A stretch of 13,695 nt of DNA from positions 1 through 13,695 of the forward strand of contig CAKRLN010000034.1 of assembly GCA_934359535.1 (NCBI GenBank), given 5' to 3'. The translations under genes were made by a program, and so were the position numbers. Numbering within the stretch: position 1 is the stretch's first letter; the number at the start of each line of letters is the position of its first letter. The notes beneath the pieces are model-generated. The model did no database searches. It saw only the letters and a program-made list of their open reading frames with translations, and was not told the DNA's origin. Shown piece by piece: positions 8,328 to 13,695 of the stretch. The DNA is from an uncultured Lachnospiraceae bacterium. GTDB taxonomy: Bacteria > Bacillota > Clostridia > Lachnospirales > Lachnospiraceae.

Positions 8328-8356
8328 TTGTCAACCTGAAAAAAATAAAATATAAT
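8328..8356 (+). promoter_or_regulatory. Sigma-A promoter for the pullulanase gene
   Basis: TTGTCA (8328-8333) and TATAAT (8351-8356) are separated by exactly 17 bases in an AT-rich region. Transcription should start near 8363, giving a 5' UTR of about 75 bases. It lies between the operon terminator and the pullulanase start, so the pullulanase is transcribed separately from the trp genes. Confidence 0.85.
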
Positions 8357-8378
8357 AGAATACGAAAAAAAGCGAAAA

Positions 8379-8402
8379 TTCTATTGCGGATTCCGCATAG
8401 AA
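8379..8402 (+). repeat. Imperfect 24-bp inverted repeat in the pullulanase 5' UTR
   Basis: TTCTAT (8379-8384) and ATAGAA (8397-8402) flank GCGG/CCGC arms, with one extra T on the left side. As RNA this gives a 10-bp hairpin with a bulged U and a 3-nt loop, about 16 bases after the expected transcription start. It is not followed by a T-run, so it is not a terminator. It may be an operator or a 5' mRNA hairpin. Confidence 0.6.
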
Positions 8403-8412
8403 ACGTATTTCT
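8399..8412. promoter_or_regulatory. Possible LacI-type operator before the pullulanase gene
   Basis: AGAAA and TTTCT form a perfect inverted repeat around CGTA. The arrangement GAAACG followed by TTTC resembles sites of LacI/CcpA-family regulators and shares AAACGT with the better site at 11870-11883. It departs from the cre consensus at several positions, so the call is tentative. Confidence 0.35.
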
Positions 8413-8437
8413 GAATATTAGGTAAAGGAAAGAAAAA

Positions 8438-10375
8438 ATGAATCAGGAATTTAATGAAGAATTTGACAAAAAATTTTATTATGCGGGGAATGATCTTGGG
8501 GTTTCCTGTGGCCCGGAGGGAACGCATTTCCGTCTTTGGGCTCCTACAGCAGAATCGGTATCATTAAGACGGTATCAAAAGGGAGATGGAGACTGCCTGA
8601 TCGGGGAAGAAGAGATGAGATCCGACGTATGTGGAACCTGGGTATATGAGACAAAAGAGAATCTGGAGGGAACCTATTACACCTATGTGGTATGCTGCGA
8701 TGGCACAGAGAAAGAGACCATTGATCCTTATGCAAAGGCGGCAGGTGTCAATGGAAGACGGGGTATGGTCATCGATTTAAAGACAACGGATCCAGAAGGC
8801 TTTGCAGCAGATCACGGTCCAAAGCTTCCGCATTATACGGATGCAGTCATCTGTGAGATTTCTGTGGCAGATACAACCGGTGATGATTCCTGTGGAGTAA
8901 AGCATCCGGGAAAATACCTTGGACTCACAGAGCAGGGAATGTGTGGCCCACAGGGGGTAAAAACTGGAACAGATCATCTTCTGGAGCTTGGCGTTACCCA
9001 TGTACAGATCATGCCGGCATTTGATTTTGGAAGTGTGGATGAGGCAGAGCTTTCAAAAGAACAGTATAACTGGGGATACGATCCGGAGAATTATAATGTT
9101 CCGGAAGGCTCCTATTCAACAGATCCATTTCATGGGGAGGTGCGTGTGCGCGAGTTTAAGCAGATGGTTGCGCACTTCCACAAGGAAGGGATTGGTGTGA
9201 TCATGGATGTTGTATTTAACCATACACATAATATTGAGGATAATTGCTTTCAGAAGACGGTTCCAGATTATTTTTACCGGAAGGATGGCAAGAGATATTC
9301 CGATGCCTCCGCATGCGGCAATGAGGTGGCATCAGAGCGTGCCATGGTGCGCAAATATATCATTGATTCGGTATGCTACTGGGCGAAAGAATATCATATC
9401 GACGGTTACCGCTTTGACCTGATGGGGTGTCTGGACATCGAGACAATGCAGCAGCTTTTGGACCGGTTAAAGGAGATTAATCCGGATATCATTGTCTATG
9501 GGGAAGGCTGGACCGGAGGCTCTTCCACACTTCCGGATGAGAAACGTGCATTAAAGGTGAATGTTCCAAAGCTTAAGGGGATTGGTGCATTTTCCGATGA
9601 TATCCGGGATAATATCCGCGGTCATGTCTTTTATGAGAAGGAGCGTGGGTATGTAAGCGGGGTAAAGGGAAAGGAAAATGCGATCCGTTATTCTGTGGCT
9701 GGAGCATGCAGGCATCCACAGGTAGATTATGATGCCTATGCGTACACAACGACAGGTCCTTGGGCGAAGGATCCGGTTGATACGATTAATTATGTATCCT
9801 GTCATGACAATCTGACGCTGTGGGATAAGATGAGTATATCCTGTCCGGAGACGACAGAAGAGACGCGTATCCGTATGTGCAGGCTGGCGGCTGCAATCGT
9901 ATTTACCTCACAGGGCGTTCCGTTTTTCTTACAGGGAGAAGAATTCCTTCGCACCAAGCCTGTTTTGGGACATCCGGGAGAGGTTTCGGAGAATAGCTAC
10001 GATCAGCCATTATATACAAATGGACTTCGCTACGATATGCTTGTAAAGAATCTGGACACTGCAGAATATTACAAGGGACTGATTGCATTTAGGAAGGCAC
10101 ATAAGGGGCTTCGGATTCCATCTTCCGATGAAATGAGAGAACGGCTTGTATTTTTTGATGCACCGGAAAATGTAGTGTCATTTATTATAAACGAGGAGAG
10201 CGAGCAGATTTTTGTGGCATATAATGCGAATGAGGAGGAGGTTTCACTCACACTTCCGGAAGGCGATGACTGGAAGCTTTGTGTGACCGGCAAAAAGGCA
10301 GGCTGCGATGTGCTGAAAAAAATCAGCGGAACCTGCCAGGTGTCTGGCATTTCCGCTGTAGTGGCTTACCGTTAG
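8438..10375 (+). CDS. pulA: Cytoplasmic type I pullulanase (glycogen/maltodextrin debranching)
   Basis: It hydrolyses alpha-1,6 branch points in pullulan, limit dextrins or glycogen. The 645-aa protein has an N-terminal CBM48-like domain (about residues 15-115, with GTHFRLWAPTAESVSL) and a GH13 catalytic barrel. YNWGYDPENYNVPEGSYSTDP (210-230) is the type I pullulanase signature. GH13 regions are VIMDVVFNH (254-262), GYRFDLMG with nucleophile Asp327, VYGEGW with acid/base Glu356, and SCHDN with His456-Asp457. No signal peptide, surface-layer or sorting motif is present, so it probably acts inside the cell. The usual segment before the barrel, generally like EIHVRDFS, reads CEISVADTTGD here. 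The ribosome binding site is AAAGGAAAG at 8424-8432. It has its own promoter; the nearby malQ suggests a shared glucan pathway. Confidence 0.92.
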   Translation: MNQEFNEEFDKKFYYAGNDLGVSCGPEGTHFRLWAPTAESVSLRRYQKGDGDCLIGEEEMRSDVCGTWVYETKENLEGTYYTYVVCCDGTEKETIDPYAKAAGVNGRRGMVIDLKTTDPEGFAADHGPKLPHYTDAVICEISVADTTGDDSCGVKHPGKYLGLTEQGMCGPQGVKTGTDHLLELGVTHVQIMPAFDFGSVDEAELSKEQYNWGYDPENYNVPEGSYSTDPFHGEVRVREFKQMVAHFHKEGIGVIMDVVFNHTHNIEDNCFQKTVPDYFYRKDGKRYSDASACGNEVASERAMVRKYIIDSVCYWAKEYHIDGYRFDLMGCLDIETMQQLLDRLKEINPDIIVYGEGWTGGSSTLPDEKRALKVNVPKLKGIGAFSDDIRDNIRGHVFYEKERGYVSGVKGKENAIRYSVAGACRHPQVDYDAYAYTTTGPWAKDPVDTINYVSCHDNLTLWDKMSISCPETTEETRIRMCRLAAAIVFTSQGVPFFLQGEEFLRTKPVLGHPGEVSENSYDQPLYTNGLRYDMLVKNLDTAEYYKGLIAFRKAHKGLRIPSSDEMRERLVFFDAPENVVSFIINEESEQIFVAYNANEEEVSLTLPEGDDWKLCVTGKKAGCDVLKKISGTCQVSGISAVVAYR

Positions 10376-10379
10376 ATGA

Positions 10380-11639
10380 TCAGAGTGTGGATTTATTGAT
10401 ATAATTGGTTTTGTATTTGGAATAGATGATCCGCTGGCTTTTGTAAAGTCCGAAATAACCGGAAAGCATATAGCTTAAGGCAACAGACAGCAGGAAATAT
10501 GGCATTCCGTCATAGCCGAAAAGCTCAAAGCTGATAAGCAGGGAGGAAATCGGGCAGTTCGTAACGCCACAGAATACTGCTGTCATGCCGACTGCGGTAC
10601 ATAGTGTTGGAGAAAAGCCAAACGTCAGTCCGAAGAGACAGCCGAAGGCTGCTCCGATAAAGAAGGACGGAACAATTTCACCGCCTTTGTAGCCGGCACC
10701 TAAGCAGGCAGCAGTAAAAATAATCTTAAGCAGAAAGGCTTCCGGTCTTACAGATCCATCAATGCACTGTGCGATAATATTGATTCCGGTTCCGTTGTAG
10801 CTTTGGTTCCCGACAAGGAGTGTTAATAGTACAACGATGCATCCACCGGTGAAAATCCGCAGGTAAGGATTGGCAATGAATTTTTTATAAAGGCGGCCGG
10901 CACCGTGGAGTGCGACACAGAATAAGATGCTCACAAGTGCACATAACACGGCAAGCACGGATACCCATACAGAGCTTCCAATTGAAAAGGCAGGAATGTC
11001 CCGGATCAGGAAAAGCTCGTTGGACACTCCGAAGGAATAGGCAATTCCGTGGGCGATTAGGGAACTGATGACGCATGGAACAAGTGCGGCATAATACATA
11101 ACACCGACACTTACAACCTCCATTGGAAATATGGCAGCCGCCATTGGGGTTCCAAACAGAGCAGAAAAAGCTGCACTCATGCCACACATAATCATAATAT
11201 GTTTATCCTTGTCATCAAAGCCAAACAGCTTTCCAAGGGTGTTTCCGATGCTTCCGCCCATCTGGAGAGCAGCACCCTCGCGTCCGGCAGATCCGCCGAA
11301 CAGATGGGTGATTAACGTGGAGATAAAAATAAGCGGTGCGACCCGGAAGGGAAGCTCATCATCTGAGTGAATGGCTGAGAGGACAAGGTTTGTTCCTGTG
11401 TCCTTTTCGGAATGGAGCATGCGGTAGAGTGCAACGATTGCAAGACCTCCGACTGGAAGAAAATAAATCAGCCATGGATTTTGCATGCGGAGCACCGTAA
11501 CAAGCGACATTCCAAAATAAAATGCGGTTCCGCAGAATCCGACAATGATGCCGGAGAGAATCGAAAAAACGATCCACTTCACGGAGGTTATGCCGCGGTT
11601 TATGTTATGCCGGATTTTATGTTTGATCTGTTCATTCAT
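10380..11639 (-). CDS. CLC-family anion channel/antiporter, possibly fluoride-type
   Basis: This is an integral membrane protein of the voltage-gated chloride channel (CLC) family, 419 aa, with about ten or more hydrophobic segments from residue 22 to 400. The selectivity motif GREGA (119-123) carries the gating Glu121, and GYKGGEIVPSFFIGA (316-330) is the third CLC signature. The canonical GSGIP motif is absent; the matching place reads KDTGTNLVLSAI (79-90). That substitution, the compact length, lack of CBS domains, and the HLFGGSAGREG and GYKGGE patterns resemble the CLC-F fluoride/proton antiporters. This is inference from memory of the family, and ordinary chloride transport cannot be excluded. 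GAGGAG lies about nine bases before its start. It is divergent from the LacI gene and converges on the pullulanase, with four bases between the stops, so it is probably unrelated to the sugar genes. Confidence 0.88.
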   Translation of the reverse strand: MNEQIKHKIRHNINRGITSVKWIVFSILSGIIVGFCGTAFYFGMSLVTVLRMQNPWLIYFLPVGGLAIVALYRMLHSEKDTGTNLVLSAIHSDDELPFRVAPLIFISTLITHLFGGSAGREGAALQMGGSIGNTLGKLFGFDDKDKHIMIMCGMSAAFSALFGTPMAAAIFPMEVVSVGVMYYAALVPCVISSLIAHGIAYSFGVSNELFLIRDIPAFSIGSSVWVSVLAVLCALVSILFCVALHGAGRLYKKFIANPYLRIFTGGCIVVLLTLLVGNQSYNGTGINIIAQCIDGSVRPEAFLLKIIFTAACLGAGYKGGEIVPSFFIGAAFGCLFGLTFGFSPTLCTAVGMTAVFCGVTNCPISSLLISFELFGYDGMPYFLLSVALSYMLSGYFGLYKSQRIIYSKYKTNYINKSTL

Positions 11640-11828
11640 AGTAACAACTCCTCTTTTGTAAAAATAAATCTCTTTTTCATAGTATCATTTTTTGCATGGG
11701 AATGCTATTTTTTTCCGGTGTTTTTTGAAATAGCCGGATCGATTGTTGCGGTTTACACGCGCCATTCGTCAATTCTAATAAAAAGTTATTACGAAAATTA
11801 GCGAAAAAGTAGAAAAAAAAAGAAATTC

Positions 11829-11857
11829 TTGAAATCATAGGGGGAAGAACCTATACT
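11829..11857 (+). promoter_or_regulatory. Sigma-A promoter for lacI-malQ
   Basis: TTGAAA (11829-11834) and TATACT (11852-11857) are separated by 17 bases. Transcription is expected near 11864, leaving a UTR of about 127 bases before the regulator gene. The cre/LacI-like palindrome begins a few bases after that point. Confidence 0.8.
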
Positions 11858-11869
11858 GTTTTTGGTGAA

Positions 11870-11883
11870 TGAAAACGTTTCCA
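11870..11883. promoter_or_regulatory. cre/LacI-type operator
   Basis: TGAAAACGTTTCCA matches the Firmicute catabolite-responsive element consensus TGWAARCGYTWNCW at every position and is a near-perfect palindrome about the central CG. It lies at about +6 to +19 of the predicted transcript, where a bound repressor would block RNA polymerase. The binder could be CcpA or the LacI-family protein encoded just downstream, acting on its own promoter. Confidence 0.75.
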
Positions 11884-11915
11884 GTCAGAGGAAAAGGCTT
11901 TTTTTCAAAGGCAAG

Positions 11916-11944
11916 TTGCGGGAGCCGTTAAAGGATGATATGAT
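11916..11944 (+). promoter_or_regulatory. Possible second, weaker promoter before lacI
   Basis: TTGCGG (11916-11921) and TATGAT (11939-11944) stand 17 bases apart. The hexamers are poorer than the upstream pair. If used, it would start transcription past the cre-like site and so escape a road-block there. Confidence 0.3.
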
Positions 11945-11990
11945 GTAGCTATATGGAATAAATTTAGAAGGCAGATAGGCAGGATATAAT

Positions 11991-13001
11991 ATGGTTACAA
12001 TCAAGGATATTGCCCGTGAATCCGGTTATTCGATCAGCACTGTTTCAAGGGTGTTAAATCACCGGAGGGATGTAAGTCCTGACGCAAGGAAAAAGATAGA
12101 GGAAATCGTAGCGTTATATAATTTTGTTCCAAACAACAATGCCAAGCAGCTGAAGCTGACGGCGAGTAAGACGATTGGCGTTCTTTTAAAAGGAACGAGC
12201 AATATGCTGTTTGCAGATATTGTGGAAGTAATCCAGAAGAAGATTGCAGGAACAGAATACACTTCGGTCATCGATTATCTTGATGAAGATGCGGATGAAG
12301 TGGAAGAAGCAAAAAGACTTTTACGGGAGCGGAAGCCACTTGGAATACTGTTTCTTGGAGGAAATCCAAAGTATTTTGAGAGAGGCTTTGAACAGATCAA
12401 GGTGCCGTGCGTGCTTGTGACAACACAGGCCAGGCATTTGCACTTTGCGAATCTTTCAAGTGTTGCAACTGATGATACAAAAGCAGCTGAATGTGCGCTC
12501 GATGTTTTAATGGAGCATGGACACAGGAAGATCGGGATTATCGGAGGAGATCTTTTCGCATCATTTACAAGTAAGCAGCGTTATCTTGGTTGCATAAAGA
12601 GTTTTGAAAAGCATGGATGTGAATTCCAGTTCGACAGGTATTATGCAAAGGCACGTTTTTCTTACGACAGCGGGTATGATGCCGCAATGTGCCTGATGAA
12701 ACAGGCACCGGACATTACAGCGATTTTTACAATGTCGGATGTGATGGCGATCGGGGCAGTACGTGCACTTCGGGACATGGGACTAGGGGTGCCGGAGAAT
12801 GTTTCTGTCGTAGGTTTTGATGGGACGCCGTATGCGGAGTATTACAATCCGAGACTGGCAGCAGTCAAGCAGCAGTCAGCAACGCTTGCCCAGAAGAGCG
12901 TTGATATTCTTTTTGCTCAGATTGAATTTGGAAAAGCAGCAGTTCATGAAATTGTGCCGTTTGAATTTGTAAACGGCGAAAGTATTCGAAAAATTAATTA
13001 G
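11991..13001 (+). CDS. LacI-family transcriptional regulator of alpha-glucan genes
   Basis: This is a sugar-responsive DNA-binding regulator, 336 aa. The N-terminal helix-turn-helix TIKDIARESGYSISTVSRVLN (3-23) is a clear LacI type. The hinge helix is around AKQLKLTAS (51-59), and TIGVLL opens the periplasmic-binding-protein-like effector domain. That domain continues with ATDDTKAAECALDVLMEHGHRKIGIIGG, TAIFTMSDVMAIGAVRALRDMG and VSVVGFDGTPYAEYYNPRLAAV. The gene lies 20 bases upstream of malQ under a common promoter with a LacI/cre-type operator. Control of maltodextrin or starch use, with self-regulation, is therefore the likely role, comparable to MalR-type regulators. It is not CcpA itself by context; a pleiotropic role cannot be excluded. 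Translation starts from CAGGA (11980-11984), a modest ribosome binding site. Confidence 0.9.
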   Translation: MVTIKDIARESGYSISTVSRVLNHRRDVSPDARKKIEEIVALYNFVPNNNAKQLKLTASKTIGVLLKGTSNMLFADIVEVIQKKIAGTEYTSVIDYLDEDADEVEEAKRLLRERKPLGILFLGGNPKYFERGFEQIKVPCVLVTTQARHLHFANLSSVATDDTKAAECALDVLMEHGHRKIGIIGGDLFASFTSKQRYLGCIKSFEKHGCEFQFDRYYAKARFSYDSGYDAAMCLMKQAPDITAIFTMSDVMAIGAVRALRDMGLGVPENVSVVGFDGTPYAEYYNPRLAAVKQQSATLAQKSVDILFAQIEFGKAAVHEIVPFEFVNGESIRKIN

Positions 13002-13021
13002 ACATTCAGGAGGAAATAAAC

Positions 13022-13695
13022 ATGAGAACAAGTGGTGTTTTAATGCCAATATCATCTTTGCCATCTCCTTATGGCATTGGAACAATGGGAAAGGCAGCGA
13101 GAAAATTTATTGATTTTCTGGATAAGGCAGGCCAGACCTACTGGCAGATTCTGCCAATCTGTCCGACCAGCTATGGGGACTCCCCATATCAGTCGTTTTC
13201 CAGCTTTGCAGGCAATCCATATTTTATTGATCTGGAATATCTTTGCAAGGAAGGCTATCTGAAGAAAAAGGAATGTGAATCCTTTGACTGGGGTGGAAGT
13301 GAGAAATATATTGATTATGGCACGATGTATGCATCCCGTTATGCACTTTTAAAAAAGGCATACGCACGTTTTAAGGACAATGTTCCGGCTGATTATGCAG
13401 GCTTTTGCAAAAAGGAAGCAGAGTGGCTGGATGAGTATTCCTTATTTATGGCATTAAAGGATGCCAATGATGGTGTTGCATGGCTTGAGTGGAATGAGGA
13501 ATTAAAGATCCGGAAACCAGAAGCAATTGCAGAAGCAAGGAAGACTTACGCAGACGATATTGCGTTTTACTGCATGCTTCAGTACCTGTTTTTTAAACAG
13601 TGGAAAGAGCTGAAATCTTATGCAAATGAGAAAGGAATCGAAATTATCGGTGATGTTCCGATCTATGTTGCATTAGACAGTGCCGATGTATGGGC
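13022..13695 (+). CDS. malQ: 4-alpha-glucanotransferase (amylomaltase), 3' end cut by window
   Basis: This GH77 enzyme transfers alpha-1,4-glucan segments between maltodextrins, releasing glucose and building longer chains that phosphorylase can degrade. Only the first 224 codons are present; the reading frame is open to the window edge, where the family normally continues to about 500 residues. The N-terminal MRTSGVLMPISSLPSPYGIG and GDSPYQSFSSFAGNPYFIDL (52-71) are GH77 hallmarks, and the piece ends in IEIIGDVPIYVALDSADVW, another one. The catalytic aspartate and glutamate lie beyond the window. AGGAGG at 13008-13013 is eight bases from the ATG. It follows the LacI gene after 20 bases with no terminator and is probably co-transcribed. 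Cytoplasmic, no signal peptide. Confidence 0.95.
   Translation, partial: MRTSGVLMPISSLPSPYGIGTMGKAARKFIDFLDKAGQTYWQILPICPTSYGDSPYQSFSSFAGNPYFIDLEYLCKEGYLKKKECESFDWGGSEKYIDYGTMYASRYALLKKAYARFKDNVPADYAGFCKKEAEWLDEYSLFMALKDANDGVAWLEWNEELKIRKPEAIAEARKTYADDIAFYCMLQYLFFKQWKELKSYANEKGIEIIGDVPIYVALDSADVW

Larger units (their letters stand above)
11640..11990. other. Divergent intergenic region between CLC and LacI genes
   Basis: This 351-base AT-rich stretch holds the promoter, operator and possible second promoter listed separately, all directed to the right. On the minus strand I see the CLC ribosome binding site (complement of ACTCCTC, 11648-11654) but no convincing -35/-10 pair for CLC. No fluoride riboswitch or small gene is evident. 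Confidence 0.6.

Noticed and set aside
11640..11800. Fluoride riboswitch before the CLC gene
   Set aside because: On the minus strand the GGCGAUG...UUCGCC core and the following conserved bases are not present. A GACGAATGGCG stretch is only superficially similar.
11412..11801. Plus-strand open frame running through the start of the CLC gene
   Set aside because: It is antisense to the CLC coding region, lacks a ribosome binding site and has no recognisable domain.
1..13695. Mobile elements, CRISPR arrays, toxin-antitoxin or defence systems
   Set aside because: No transposase or integrase motif, regularly spaced direct repeats, terminal inverted repeats or small paired genes were seen. Base composition looks uniform across the window.

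Overview
The window looks like a stretch of chromosome from a low-to-middle GC Firmicute, most likely a gut Lachnospiraceae of the Roseburia/Agathobacter type. The grounds are a T-box-controlled trp operon, sigma-A promoters, strong AGGAGG ribosome binding sites and cytoplasmic alpha-glucan enzymes with a LacI regulator. Genus is not provable from the sequence. I see no mobile element, CRISPR array, tRNA or rRNA gene. Most of the window is ordinary metabolism in an unusual arrangement.

Left part (1-8283): the window opens inside a T-box leader (to about 283), whose terminator/antiterminator sits directly before a tightly packed operon trpE-trpG-trpC-trpB-trpA-trpD. These genes cover chorismate to tryptophan except the phosphoribosylanthranilate isomerase step: trpF is absent, and trpD lies at the end rather than after trpG. 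The same run continues without a visible terminator into a PLP-dependent threonine-aldolase-type lyase and a cytoplasmic L-asparaginase that starts with GTG and overlaps the lyase stop codon. A strong intrinsic terminator at 8240-8283 closes this eight-gene unit, so the last two genes are probably also under tryptophan/T-box control.

Middle (8284-10375): a 17-bp-spaced sigma-A promoter drives a single gene for a cytoplasmic type I pullulanase (CBM48 plus GH13). Its 5' UTR carries two inverted repeats. A CLC-family anion transporter, with features suggesting the fluoride/proton (CLC-F) branch, is on the opposite strand and converges on the pullulanase with only four bases between stop codons.

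Right part (11640-13695): a divergent intergenic region carries a good sigma-A promoter and a cre/LacI-type operator just downstream of the expected start of transcription. It precedes a LacI-family regulator gene and, 20 bases after it, the first 224 codons of malQ (4-alpha-glucanotransferase), which runs off the window. The pullulanase, the LacI regulator and MalQ together suggest intracellular maltodextrin or glycogen breakdown under carbohydrate-responsive control.
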